From Mesocentrotus franciscanus (Eukaryota; Echinodermata; Echinoidea; Camarodonta; Strongylocentrotidae): 64,000 bases of DNA. Positions 1-11,279 of this stretch are shown in pieces. Positions within the stretch are counted from its first letter, which is position 1, and the number at the start of each line of letters is the position of its first letter. A program made the translations under genes and the position numbers. The stretch lies in the NCBI GenBank assembly GCA_037976565.1, contig CP137667.1, positions 2,504,299 to 2,568,298 of the forward strand, written 5' to 3'. The notes below the pieces were generated by a model. It was not told the origin of the DNA, made no database searches, and was given only the letters and a program-made list of their open reading frames with translations.

Positions 1-27
1 TTAGCAATATTAATTTCTATATATATA

Positions 28-145
28 CATGTATACCTGTACGAGCATAGAAAATGTGACTGAAACTTATACTTGTATATGTACAGTACCGGTATACATG
101 TACATGTACAGTGTACATGTGTACCGGTACATGTACTGTACATAT
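28..145. repeat. TACATGTA/ACCGGT-rich AT tract
   Basis: The stretch is made of overlapping palindromic words TACATGTA, GTACATGT and ACCGGTA. The same words recur through the window (about 2430-2525, 35247-35275, 50225-50265, 54010-54050). The rest of 1-490 shows no gene or recognised element. Confidence 0.5.
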
Positions 146-495
146 CAAATTTCCAAACTTCCCATGGAGATGCAACAAAGTATAAAAATAGAACTCTCAC
201 TTTCTTTTGCGAGTTGATGTAATCATTTCAGTAATTGATGCCCTGTCTACTTTTAATTCACCACTTGATACTTGGTATGTACAATTGTACATACGATGTA
301 AGCATTGATCAAGCCAACTCGATGTGTGTGTGTATTACAGTAAATGTGCTACATTGTATGCAGGGGCCATGGAAAAACCAAGGAAAATGAGAGAAAGAGA
401 AGAGGAACCGGAGAGGAAAAGGCAAGTGAAAAGAAGACGATCTAGATACCCCTCCCAAACCCAATCTCCACATGCTATGGCCTTGTTCTCCCTTA

Positions 496-1275
496 GGGCC
501 ATTCCATGGTAACTCGCGTTACACCTAATGGGTACATTGACACGATAATGTGCCTATATCTTTAGAACTGCTAGGATCTACAAGATACTTTTTCAAACAT
601 GGACAGGGTAGATATAGAACAACTGAATGAAACAAAAAAGAAAATTGAAGAACAAACATTTTTAGATTCTTGGATTATTGAATTTCGGTAACTCGCGTTA
701 CAAAAAAAGGACATGGTCAATTCTATGAGACCCTCTTTTGGCAAAGTCTCCTCATACTAGACAATCTTGACAAAATCTTTCCTACTTTAATTTGATAGTA
801 GGTTGTGACTTAATTACTAGTATAAGATCACAATATTAAAGATAAGAAACAATGGACTAGTAAAATGCAGGAAGCAAATATGTCGGTAACTCACGTTACG
901 GTAACTCGCGTTACATTTTGTCCGAGGCCATTTTCACCCCTATGTAATAGATTAAATATCACAGGACTCCTTAGAATATGGAAATATATTCATCTTTTTC
1001 CATTTAGCGAAATTTTCAGGAAAAAATATTACAAGAATCCTGTGTAATATGCAATAAATTGTTTTTTTTTCATCTACAGTCCCACATGTACGTTTTTGAT
1101 GATGGTTTGAGATCTTAGGAAATCAACAAAAATGAAAAATAAATTGTATTGAATATGAAAGGCCCTAATGTTTTATGAACATCCATGGCATAAGGTTAGT
1201 GATAAATCAAAGAATTAACATAAGAGGTACATTTCTTTTTTTGATGTCATGTCCTTCTTCTCATGGAATGGCCCC
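496..1275. mobile_element. Harbinger-like non-autonomous DNA transposon
   Basis: The ends are inverted repeats: GGGCCATTCCATG at the left, CATGGAATGGCCCC at the right. Each is flanked by TTA (493-495 and 1276-1278), which fits the 3-bp target duplications of PIF/Harbinger elements. Inside are four copies of the imperfect palindrome GGTAACTCGCGTTAC, at 508, 687, 885 (one mismatch) and 900. No transposase frame is visible. The family assignment rests on the TTA duplication alone. Confidence 0.6.
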
Positions 1276-1482
1276 TTACATGTACAATATGCATGTACTG
1301 CACATGTACTTCATCAACCTACTTGAGTACCGGTACTTGTACATGCAATTAAATAAAGTTTTGTTTAATTGTATGTAATTAATTTTTTTTTTTTCAAGGT
1401 GACCCCTCCTTCCCTGACAGCAGCGCTCCCTCAATGGCTGGACCTACTGTACATGAATGCTAAACGTTCTAACTTCTAAAAC

Positions 1483-1669
1483 AGATGATGATGATGATAA
1501 TGGTGATGATGATGATGATAATGGTGATGATGATGATGATAATGGTGATGGTGATGATGATAATGGTGATGGTGATGGTGATGATATGATGATGATGGTG
1601 GTGGTGGTGATGTGATGATGATGTGATGATGATGATGGGGGTAATGGTGGTGATGATGATGATGATGAT
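1483..1669. repeat. (GAT)n/(GGT)n compound microsatellite
   Basis: Runs of GAT are interrupted by AATGGT, GGTGGT and similar variants. The open frame on the minus strand (Ser/His/Pro-rich) is a by-product of the repeat. The DNA from 1276 to 1482 shows nothing else recognisable. Confidence 0.9.
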
Positions 1670-1745
1670 AATATTGATAATGCCTTACTTTCAGTTCCAG
1701 AGTAGTAAATGACTAACAACACAGTTTCAAGACAGACAAGTTCTG

Positions 1746-1815
1746 GGCCCCGTCTTTTAAAGAGTTGCGATTGATTAGATTCAATTGCAACTAATAGTTA
1801 TAATACAGGGCCCAA
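1746..1815. repeat. Small foldback flanked by GGGCCC
   Basis: Two GGGCCC words bracket a hairpin, GTTGCGATTGA then TTAGA then TTCAATTGCAAC. It looks like a very small MITE or an internal deletion product. From 1816 to 2750 no gene is seen, only AT-rich DNA with TACATGTA clusters near 2430-2525. Confidence 0.4.
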
Positions 1816-2763
1816 TGTCTACTCTGCACTGTATACTACAATATATGCTCATCCATGAGTGCCGTTTTCTCTCTCGCTTTCAGATTATTAATTATACTCA
1901 TAGCAATAATATTATATATTATTTAGGCACTTTTGAACTATTTTTCTAAGATTCTGCAAAGCTACAAAATCCCTTTTGAGATTTTGAGAAAATATTGAGA
2001 TACATGTAGCAACAGGCAGAAGATAGAACAGGAAACCAGTCTGCAGGAATGACTGCATTTTTCCAGAAGATATTTGGCACCATATTTCTGTTTAATAAAG
2101 AGCATCCAATGAAGTTCAGCGTGGCCACATCCTCCATTAAAATTCACAATAAGCTTTGGTGAATTTCAGAGTTTATGGCTTTAGGCTGTTTTGTACACGT
2201 TTAATAATGATACACATTTATATACAATGTGCTCTCTCTCCTCTCTGCATCTACTGTGTACACACTGACTGAAGCCTCTTAATTTCCTGTGTCTATTTAG
2301 GAGCTGGCCAATCAAGCGGACCATTCATACTGAAGTCATCAAGGTGAATTGGGTCTTTGTCATCCACTTTCAATTTCATATAATTAAAATCTACACTTTA
2401 CACACAAAAAATGCACATCTAAAACCTACATGTACACATGTACATGTAATATGTACAGTATGCACACATGTACATGTACATGTAGACTGTATAGTGTACA
2501 TGTATACAAAATGTACATACATGTAATATATCATCGACTATTAAAAGACATGTTGTGCAAGATATAATCTAGGGTAAGTTACAAGTTACTATGGCAATGA
2601 ATGTAATCTAATAAGCCCTATAACTTTAATAGTAGGCTGGCAGGAAGATTGAATATCAATGCAAAGTCTATGCCAATGAGAGGATTACAATGTCACTCAC
2701 TTTTGAATGACTATCATTCCAACAAACCTGCTTGAAAAACGATATAGTTATCATTGTGGTGTG

Positions 2764-2770
2764 CTCTCTT

Positions 2771-2816
<46 letters not shown>

Positions 2817-2834
2817 TCTCTCTCTCTCTCTCTT
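2764..2834. repeat. (TC)n microsatellite
   Basis: An almost pure CT dinucleotide tract with a few TTT interruptions. From 2835 to 3815 there is no recognisable gene; a short (AAT)n sits at 3301-3323. Confidence 0.9.
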
Positions 2835-3815
2835 TAATATAATACTACTGACATTAGAGGCGCAAGGCCAATATGGGAGACTATCTCCCATTTGGGAGAC
2901 TGTTTCCACTTTCCAATGTCACTTGTCAGAGACATTTGTCAACGTTTTGGTAGCCTATCTGGAAGACAGCCTCTCATTTAGATTTGCTGTGAAGGGATTA
3001 CCTCGGCTCAAAAAAAAATATGATGAGCAGATTCCTCATGAAAAAATACCTCTTTTGAACATCTACTTTAATAATTCACTGTCTACTTTGTTTTCGTATC
3101 AGCTTTTGTAATATGATCCAAACACAAAACCAATGGGCTTATGACCTCAAAGAGGCAGGAATTTGGCAGGGAAAATTTGCCTTGCTGTTGATGTTGTTTC
3201 TAAAGCACTGTAAGTCTCCAATAAAGGCAATATGGGATAGAGTTTCCCAAATCAGCCGTGTGCCTCTACTGACTGATAATTATCACCATAAATAATACGT
3301 TAATAATAATAATAATAATAATATTAATCAAAATGATGATTATTAAACAAAAGTGTGATTCTCTGTCAGCACTGAGAAAAGGAGGATATTTCATTCACAT
3401 TTTCATTATTCCAATATTCATAGACTGGGGTTTAGGGAAAAACAATGAGAAACAATGAGAAATCATGGAAATTGGAAGGCAAACATAAAAATATCAAAAG
3501 AGCATCGAGACTGCAGTTACCACGATTAACATTCTAAAGTCAATATTCAAAATTTAATGACAATCGCTGTAAAAACTAAATAAACAACAACAATAACAAC
3601 CATTCTCGAGAAAGTTTGAACAGAGTTGTTGTTGTTATTCACTGCACGCATACATTTTTGTCTTCTTCTTCTTCGATGCAGTCTGCTTCCTTCTTGAAGA
3701 TTCTTGCGGAACTTTGGTACAGTGTGTGTCATAAGGTGCTAGGTGCATGTGCCAATAATTAACAAGGCACAAGTAAAAACTGCATTGGATCTACAGTAGC
3801 TGCTGCAGCCTCTCA

Positions 3816-4156
3816 TCCAATAACGATCAAAATGAATTCTGGAAAACTGTGTTGAGATACTATATCAGCAAGTGTGTCATGTGACGATTTATTGACATAT
3901 CTCCAATTCCATATTTTAGCAAATAGTGACAGTCACTGAGCAAAATATATTAGTTACCAGTACAGCATTGTTCACAATCATGCAAACTGATGCTTGAATG
4001 CCTTCGATGCTTACAAGTGCTGCCTATTGAGGTATTATATTGCTCAGTGACTGTCATCATTTGCCGAATGAAATTGGAGATAAATCGTCACGTGACTCAC
4101 TTGCTGATGGTATCTTAACACAGTTTTCCAGCATTTATTTTGGTCGTTGGTGGATT
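3816..4156. mobile_element. Long foldback element (MITE-like) in the LIPE intron
   Basis: The left arm (about 3816-3945) is repeated in inverse orientation at about 4042-4156. Matching blocks include CTGGAAAACTGTGTT, CAGCAAGTG, GTGACGATTTAT, CTCCAATT and GACAGTCACTGAGCAA. The arms are about 100 bp each with a ~95-bp loop. The inverted repeat continues outward into ATCCA and AACGA words, so the true terminus is unclear. It lies in the presumed first intron of LIPE. Confidence 0.7.
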
Positions 4157-4524
4157 ACAGCCATATAGGGACAGGATGAGGGTTAAGAAAGCAATGAATA
4201 ACAAACAATTTAGTTCAATAACATTGGGCTTGTACTATTTTGTAGTTGTACAAACTTCAAGTTCAGGATTAACCAAAATGTAGGAGATTTGGGAAGTCTT
4301 CAAACTTTGATTTTACCACATAATATAGACCTACATGTAAATCAAAAACCCAGGTCTGGATTCTGATAGAAATACTCTTAATCCTAGGCTATGGCCTGGG
4401 CTAGCTGTACCTGAAAAAGAATGGTGAGTAAAACTAAAAGTAAAACAAAGAAATTAAGTTTAAAAATCAATGGCCAAATAAGTGAGGAGGCGTGGTTTAT
4501 CTGATCTAGTCTCGATCTACTTAC

Positions 4525-5100
4525 CTGGAAGCCAAGACATCTGCCATAAAAACATTCTCGATCCAAAGCCTGAACCTCTAACATTACATTGTCGGGAAAC
4601 TGTTCATCATTGTTGGGGAATAAATTGCCCGGCTCCGAGTAGGCGACAAGCTTCTGAGCGTACCCGAGGATCACCCGTAGCTGGCCCAGTACCGCCCCGT
4701 AAGACTCCAACTCCTTCAGGTGAAAGCCACTTCGAAACAAATAACTTTCACGAGTTTGTGATATACTTCTGACAACCTTGATAAGTCTATCAACACATGC
4801 ATCTACGACTTGCACTAAACTTCGGTATCCATTGCCCGGTACTTTGGGGTCAAAATCGAAGTTGTGAGATATTCGTTCCAGCGCCTCCACGGTCGGTCGC
4901 ATAGCATCAGCTTCTTGTTCAATCACGCAAAACAAAGTGTAAAATTTCTCTCCTGTACTGCTTCGAAGTTTCTGAAAGTATTCAATATTGTTGATGATAA
5001 GTTGCCTGAGTGTTGATATTGATAAAAGGACAGAATTGTCTATAAAAGATGAGCTTGAAGCGTTTGAAATAGCGGAACTCTGCCGCTGAAAAGAAGCCAT
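4525..5100 (-). CDS. LIPE: Hormone-sensitive lipase, first coding exon (N-terminal HSL domain), partial
   Basis: This exon encodes the first 192 residues of hormone-sensitive lipase, the cytosolic lipase that hydrolyses diacylglycerol, cholesteryl and retinyl esters at lipid droplets. It matches the family's N-terminal regulatory domain: FDFDPKVPGNGYRSLV near residues 81-96, HLKELESYGAVLGQLR near 126-141, and the hallmark CFYGRCLGFQ at the exon end. The start has a good context (A at -3, G at +4), and an in-frame TAG lies five codons upstream. The exon ends exactly at CAG followed by GTAAGTAG, in phase 0, just where vertebrate proteins continue with FTP-type sequence. The frame stays open 46 codons past the donor, but that is intron. 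The catalytic alpha/beta-hydrolase part is not seen at 1-4524, so the gene runs off the left edge. Confidence 0.9.
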
Positions 5101-5385
5101 CTTGGTGAAACGCTAATCCAATCGTCTATGATGATGATGCAGCGACAATTACAAGGAGAATAAGCTAGCTAGAAAGCCCCAGCAGACAGTCCCTCTAGAT
5201 CCGCGTACCGAGCAGCTACGGCGCGGCGAGGGTGTGTGTACTCGGCCGGTTTAGCGACGTGGAACTCACGTACGTACGTAGGTGCTGTACTAATGAATGG
5301 GGAACTAACCGGAAGTGATATCCTATTAGTTTCAGTTACACCTGACATAATTACAATGATTATCATAAGTGCAAACAATTAACGC
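5101..5385 (-). promoter_or_regulatory. Presumed LIPE 5' UTR and promoter, CpG-rich
   Basis: This short stretch upstream of the LIPE start is much richer in CG dinucleotides than its surroundings, for example GGCGCGGCGAGGG and repeated ACGTACGTACGTAGG words around 5210-5290. No TATA box is evident. The promoter role is inferred from position and composition only. From 5386 to 5808 I see AT-rich DNA with a short G tract at 5485-5496 and no gene. Confidence 0.4.
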
Positions 5386-5808
5386 GGTGCACAACTTGGC
5401 GGTGCATGGGACAAGTTATTCCTTCAAATGATTTGTCTTCTCTCTCTTTTTTTTTCTTGTTTAGATAGGTCTATATTTTATTAAGGGGGGGGGGGGCGAT
5501 GGTTCCTTATATTTCAGTGGCTTATCAGTATTACAAGGCCCTGCAACACTTACAACCAATCAACCATTATGCCATAAATTGGATTGTCTAGTTTTACTGG
5601 TCTCTTCAAATGGCAAGGTGTGTGTGTAGGCATATCGTGAATTATGCGCACCTATAGGCCTATATAGATTTGTTTAACCTTGTACTTTACTACTTTTATG
5701 ACAACAAATTCACCTATGGCTTTTGTACTTTTATGATAAATCTGATTCCGGTTTGTAAAAACATCGTCTTCGATTAGAAATGCACATCGTTCTTTTAATC
5801 CTCCTCCT

Positions 5809-6099
5809 CCTCCTTTTTTCTTCTTCTTACTTTTTCTTCTTCTTCTTCGGTTCTTCTTCGGTTCTTCTTCTTCTTCTTCTTCTTCTTCTTCTTCTTCTTC
5901 TTCTTCTTCTTCTTCTTCTTCTTCTTCTTCTTCTTCTTCATCTTCTTCTTCATCTTCTTCTTCTTCTTCTTTCTTCATCTTCTTCTTCTTCGGTTCTTCT
6001 TCTTCTTCTTCAGGCTTCTTCTTCTTTTTCTACTTCTTCTTCTTCTTCATCATCTTCTTCTTCTTCTTCTTCTTCTTCTTCGTCTTCTTCTTCTTTTTC

Positions 6100-6131
<32 letters not shown>

Positions 6132-6712
6132 CTTCTTCTTCTTCTTCTTCTTCTTCTTTCTTATTCTTCTTCTTCGGTTCTTCTTCTTCTTCAAGTTCTT
6201 CTTCTTCTTTATCATCATCTTCTTCTTCTTCTTCTTCTTCTTCTTCTTCTTCGGTTCTTCTTCTTCTTCTTCTTCTTCTTCTTCTTCTTCTTCTTCTTCT
6301 TCTTCTTCTTCTTCTTCTTCATCATCATCTTCTTCTTCTTTCTTCTTCTTCTTCTTCTTCTTCTTCTTCTTCTTCTTCTTCTTCTTTCTTCTTCTTCTTC
6401 TTTCTTCTTCTTCGGTTCTTCTTCTTCTTCTTCTTTTTCTTCTTCTTCTTCTTCTTCTTCTTCTTCTTCTTCTTCTTCTTCTTCTTCTTCTTCTTCTTCT
6501 TCTTCTTCTTCATCATCATCTTCTTCTTCTTCTTCTTCTTCTTTCTTCTTCTTCTTCTTCTTCTTCTTTCTTCTTCTTCTTCTTTCTTCTTCTTCTTTTT
6601 CTTCATCTTCTTCTTCTTCTTCTTCTTCTTCTTCTTCTTCTTCTTCTTCTTCTTCTTCTTCTTCTTCTTCTTCTTCTTCTTCTTCTTCTTCTTCTTCTTC
6701 TATTCTTCTTTT
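5809..6712. repeat. Very long (TTC)n/(GAA)n tract
   Basis: About 900 bp of TTC triplets are broken by TTCGGTTC, TCATCATCATC and TTTC interruptions. Blocks of the type ATCATCATC-TTC-TTTC recur (about 6320-6420 and 6510-6600), showing internal higher-order duplication. On the LIPE sense strand the tract reads GAA and lies about 0.7 kb upstream of the LIPE start codon. The poly-Leu/Ser/Phe and poly-Glu/Lys frames across it are artefacts. Confidence 0.97.
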
Positions 6713-6773
6713 TCTGTGGACGTCTACATATTTCTTTCATATTATTTTTGTTATTTTATTATTCTAGAGGGGC

Positions 6774-7115
6774 GTCGTAAGTGGTGTAATGAGCAAAAAC
6801 TTTGAGGGGGGGCAGAAGCAAAAAATCCGCATCACCACCTGACTATAAAATAATTTGGGAATTTGTTATTTTCCAACACTCATAAAAAAGGTGTAATCTA
6901 CAAAAAAAAAGTGAGAGAAAAACCCCGGAAAATCATGTCATTTCAGCAACATTAGAAATTAGAAATAAACCACGTTTGATTTTTTTTTCGGGGGGGGGGG
7001 CAACTTGAAAATCATGTAATTTCAGCAACATTTGTAAATCACTGGTATCGAATTAGAAATAAACCACATTTTAATTTTATTGGGGGCAACTGACCCCCAC
7101 GCCAGTTTGGCGTCG
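6774..7115. mobile_element. Deleted copy of a hAT-like element family
   Basis: It starts with GGTGTAATGAGCAAAAAC and ends near CCCCCACGCCAGTTTGGCG. It shares AATCATGTCATTTCAGCAAC and TTAGAAATAAACCACGTTTG in inverse orientation with the element at 11815-12774. A stretch is repeated inside it (about 6930-6985 and 7006-7075). No coding sequence is seen. Confidence 0.55.
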
Positions 7116-7344
7116 CCTCTCTAGAGCAATGGAAAAGCTGTTACAATGTAGCTCCTTTTCATATTTAATCTATATTATCTTTATTCGTTAATGTAATAAT
7201 TTACTAATGCCTTGGCCTCCCCTAGCTCCGCCCCCTCCCATGTTTCTTTCATTATTTCTGGGCCCTCTGTCGGTCATCATTCTAAAACCGATACATTCAT
7301 ACTTCTCTTCCATGCCCATTCGTTTCTTTCATATAATTATCTGT

Positions 7345-8275
7345 GTCCAAGGGCGTCAATCCGAGTTTGAGCATGGGGGGCACAATTACATGTCACCTTT
7401 ACAGTTACTTTCAAAGTTATACCACGTTATGTTGCCACACACACACACTCTCTCTATAGTTATTCTGTTTCACGGCATGTACTTTCATTTGGTGACCGGT
7501 TCATTTATTGTCTTATTTATCTTTGACGTTTCATTACATTATAGAGAAAGAAGACGATTCATTGTACCGTTCTTGTCTGTATTCAGTTTTCCCCCTCCCG
7601 CGTAAAGTGTGGAAGCTTTGACGTTGCATTAAATTATTAGGGAACGAAGACGATTCATTGTAGTTTTGTACGTTCTCGACTCTTAATCTTTGTCTGAATT
7701 CAGTTTCCCACCTCCCGCGCGAAGCGCGGAAGTTTTGACGTTTCATTAAATTATTTTTTAAAAAAGACGATTCGTTGTACCGTTCTTGACTCTTAATCTT
7801 TGTTTCAATTCAGTTTCCCCCTCCCGCGCGAAGCGCGGAAGCTTTGACGTTTCATTAAATTATTAGAGAAAGAAGACGATTCATTGTACCGTTCTCGACT
7901 CTTAATCTTTGTTTGAATTCAGTTCCCCCCCTAAGCTTTGACGTTTCATTAAATTATTGGAGAACGAATACGATTCGTTGTACCATGTTCTAGCTCCTTG
8001 GTTGTACCGTTCTTGACTCTTAATCTTTGTTTCAATTTAGTTTCCCCCTCCCGCGCGAAGCGCGGAAGCTTTGACGTTTCATTAAATTATTAGAGAAAGA
8101 AGACGATTCGTGTACCGTTCTAGACTCTTAATCCTTGTTTGAATTCAGTTCCCCCCCCCCTCCCGCGCGAAGCGCGGAAGCTTTGACGTTACATTAAATT
8201 AATAAAGAACTTCTTTTCTGACAAAACATGGGGGGACATTTCACCACCTGAAAATTCGTGGGGGGACGTGTCCAT
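7345..8275. mobile_element. Transposon-like unit carrying a minisatellite
   Basis: The left part reads AAGGGCGTCAATCCGAG with GCATGGGGGGCAC; the right part carries ACATGGGGGGACATTTC and GTGGGGGGACGTG. Both resemble the G-rich subterminal stretches of non-autonomous DNA transposons. Between them lies the minisatellite of 7524-8195. Exact ends and target duplications were not resolved. Confidence 0.4.
7524..8195. repeat. ~110-bp minisatellite with a CG-rich hairpin in each unit
   Basis: The landmark GAAGCTTTGACG (or a close variant) recurs at about 7612, 7729, 7838, 7932, 8065 and 8178. Spacing is mostly 109-117 bp, with one 94 and one 133. Each complete unit carries the palindrome CCGCGCGAAGCGCGG, then a TTAAATTATT stretch, AAGACGATTC and a CTCTTAATC word. 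The 94-bp unit lacks the palindrome. Confidence 0.9.
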
Positions 8276-8785
8276 GATGAAAATAGATTTTGTAAACTAC
8301 ACATGCATATTTAAAGCTCTCGAATTGTCAGCGCTATTTTGAGCTTTGATTTGTATTACAAATAAATTGGTTTTCGTTTGTATTATAATTTGTATATTTT
8401 TATTCAGCTGTTTAGGCTTAAGTGAATTTCCGTGATTAATTAAATAACTAAACGAAAATGAAAATGAAACAAATCATTTATAGGTTTTCAAATAGTCTTG
8501 GATTGGATAACCTAACCGGGAAGGTTGGTGGTGGTGGGGGGTGAGGGGACATCTATTTTAATTATCCCGTCAAAACGACGAAGACTTACATCTGCCGGGT
8601 CACAGCTAGCAAGCCCCTACTATGAATTACAGGCATTATCATTTTGTGCTGCCTCCACCAACCTTCTATTTCTCAGCCTTTGGGTTTCTGTATTGAATAT
8701 CATTTATAAGGGGGGGGGGGTGCTTAATTGTTAGGGTTCTTGCTTTAATATTCTACATAATATGTCTCGATCGTAAAAATTTACT
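8276..8785. other. Unassigned non-coding stretch
   Basis: AT-rich sequence with two short G runs (8528-8545, 8711-8720). No gene, RNA or repeat family was recognised. Confidence 0.5.
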
Positions 8786-8916
8786 CAAGATATATGTGAT
8801 ACAGCATGTCTAATTAGCAATCACAGAATGGCAGAATGGACAGGGTTACGGATAATAGTGTTCTGAGAATAATAATATTGGAGTGTGGAGAAAGATAGGA
8901 TAAGGGAGGAAAAAGG

Positions 8917-8920
<4 letters not shown>

Positions 8921-8980
<60 letters not shown>
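8921..8980. repeat. (GA)n microsatellite
   Basis: Pure GA tract inside dispersed repeat copy 1; the other copy has a shorter, less pure tract at the same place. Confidence 0.95.
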
Positions 8981-8982
<2 letters not shown>

Positions 8983-9107
8983 GAGAGAAAGGGCGGGGTG
9001 GAGGAAACAATTACATACTCCATTTCAGATCAGCCTGAAATAGAATGTGGCAGGGAGTCAATTCAAATTGTAGAGGGCGCTATAATGCTATTATGCATAG
9101 AGATTCT

Positions 9108-9411
9108 AAGGCGTTAAAAAAAAGATGTTTTGCCCTTTGCGACCGACCCCAAAATTTTGAAATCTACGGTCGGCTTTTAATTTTTAATTTTTTTTTTTTA
9201 GAAGAAAAAAATGTTTAATGAATAACAAAATATGTATTAAAGCATTCAAAACTGAGAAATATCAGCCCAAGAAAACGAACAAAATTAATGCTTCAAAACT
9301 GAGAAATATATCAGCCCAAAGAGGGAGAAAAAAAAGAACCCCCAAAAAAAAAAAAATCCGACCGACCGACCCATGTTTTAGCACCTAAAGGGCAATTCAA
9401 CATATTTTTTA
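9108..9411. mobile_element. MITE with CGACCGACC subterminal words, full copy
   Basis: The inverted ends carry GATGTT, then TGCCCTTTGCGACCGACC at the left and CGACCGACCCATGTTTTAG with GGGCAATTCAACAT at the right. Poly-A/T stretches lie at the very ends. Related copies are at 15432-15636 and about 28329-29365. The absence of this block from 18060-18590 shows it to be an insertion. Confidence 0.75.
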
Positions 9412-9509
9412 AATTCCTAATACAGTATCTCTATATTATGATATTAGCATGAACTGCTCTCTTATGCCCCATGTTATGTAATGTATTTTGGAACAGTGCA
9501 AATTTTGAA

Positions 9510-10570
9510 GGGAGCCGCAGGCTTGAATATAATGTATAGTGTTTGGAGTTATATTATGCAATACCATCACCATCCACATCAATGAGCAAATGAATTTGTA
9601 TGATATTTTTTTGTTGAACAAAAAAAATTAGGCCAAAAAAATGAAAAGGTTAAATTCCAACGGCATTTGAAAGACAAAAATAATTTAGAACTTCCTTCAA
9701 AAAGAAAGGGCTTGAAAATGACTTTTAGTAGGAAAGTAACGACCATTAGTTGTCGAATCGACTTAAGTGATTGCAATCACCTAAGTAAAATTCTGATTTT
9801 CAGACCCTTTGACCGAATGGTCGTACGTTTTGTGCCGCACAAAGATTCATTCAGTTTAATTTTGGCCATTTCAAGTAGTGGGTTATTGATGTAGACAAAA
9901 TAATGCTCATGTACCTGTAGCTCATTTTATGCATGTTATTACCAAAGAAAAAAAGATGTCAGTCAGTCACTAAATAGTGTCTGACAGTGAAGTCTAGAAA
10001 GTAAACGGGTTTCCTTGCAATATTTGAATACTAGGACACTCAGGCTAATGTTTAAATTTCACTTGACATATTCATAATTCCTGCAAAGTTCTACAGAATT
10101 TGATGGTGGCTGCAAAAGGGACATAGTATCGTTAATAGGTATTACGCAGCAAGTTCACTCATTCTTTTTCATTTAAAACAAATATAATTGTACGAACCGG
10201 CGACAATTATTAATGCTCCGCGGGCAATTTCTAACACTATTTAATAGCGAATTCCTAACTTTAACCCTGGAGTCTATACCCGACACCAAAATCATGCACA
10301 AATCTGAGTCTAACCCCAAACTCTAGCCCGAACCACATCGTATTCCAATATGTGACTAATGAAGTCATCCTTAAATATTCCTTGTAAAGGTATAACCTTT
10401 ATCAAGCTCATTTTTCCAATATTTGCGTGAGTTTAAACCCCGGTATATTCACGGTTACCTGACGATTTATTTTGTTAATGAGTTCCACAATAACTTTACG
10501 GTTAGCTTTACAAATTAAGACAGACATGGTTGGGTCTTGTGCTTAGTTACTTAGTATAACAAATAAGGAT
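9510..10570. other. Unassigned non-coding stretch
   Basis: AT-rich DNA with no recognised gene or repeat; open frames of 60-75 codons here have no recognisable protein character. Confidence 0.5.
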
Positions 10571-10572
10571 GT

Positions 10573-11265
10573 CTACAGGCTACAGCGATTGCCCGAACCT
10601 AATCTTTTTTTCAAAATTAATGTTACAGTTTACCGACTGATTTCACAAGTTTTTGATTCTCATAAAAAGTAAACGATATATAGGCTGGATTGAACGTGCT
10701 GTACGTATCAAAAAGACGGTCATGACACAATATAGCATGGTATATACATCGCATTTCTGCAGATCTGCATGTATAAACTGTTCTCAAATCCATTATTGTT
10801 CTTTCCCAGGGAGGTTACTTACCTTATTGTTCACCTTTGGGGTGACCCGGCGCCGGATCGATCGGTACCATTACTATATTGCCTCTAACCGCCGGTCGTT
10901 GAGCACTGACGATATATCTATGTACCCCAAGTTCATAATACAAATTTAATTCACGGTTACAAAATATTGATTATTTTGTCTTCGTCTCGAAATTCACTTC
11001 AGTTCATATGATTTGACGAAGGTTGTGATGACGATACCTGAAACAAAACAAATTCATTTGGGTGAGTTTTGATTTGTGAGGACTGCAATAGAACGGATAC
11101 ATGATTATGAATTCATGCATGGTGAAAAAATGTTGAATTTTCAATAATCGATTGCCGGTAGTAATATGTTATGAATATTCATGAACCCAATGCATGATGT
11201 TTGTAAACGTAGTCCTTATCCACAGAATTGAAAATAGAAGAAAAAAATGTTTGGTCACTTGCGCT
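10573..11265. repeat. Segmental duplication, copy A
   Basis: Shares ordered blocks with copy B: GATTGCCCGAAC, CAAAATTAATGTT, TTTACCGACTGATTTC, TTTTGATTCTCATAAAAAG, GATTGAACGTGCTGTA, AAAAGACGGTC, GACGATACCTG, AACAAAACAAATTCATTTG, GAATATTCATGAACCCAATG and TTATCCACAGA. It has no coding potential. Confidence 0.85.
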
Positions 11266-11279
11266 TAGTATTAAAAAGA

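Larger units (their letters stand above)
8786..9507. repeat. Dispersed repeat copy 1, split by a MITE
   Basis: Direct copy of 18060-18590. Shared blocks include GATACAGCATGTCTAATTAG, AATGGCAGAATGGAC, a (GA)n tract, ACAATTA, CATTTCAGATCAG, TAGAGGGCGCTATAATGCTA and CTTATGCCCCATGTTA. In this copy the sequence is interrupted after GATTCTAA by the element at about 9108-9411. The other copy keeps the uninterrupted junction. Confidence 0.85.

Noticed and set aside
4384..4524. Open-frame continuation of the LIPE exon to 238 codons
   Set aside because: A strong donor CAG|GTAAGT sits exactly at the end of family similarity; the extra hydrophobic tail is intron read-through.
5169..5378. 69-codon minus-strand frame upstream of LIPE
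   Set aside because: No family resemblance; the LIPE start codon is supported by an in-frame upstream stop and a good context.
5780..6805. 341-codon Leu/Ser/Phe frame and opposing Glu/Lys frames
   Set aside because: Pure translation of the TTC microsatellite.
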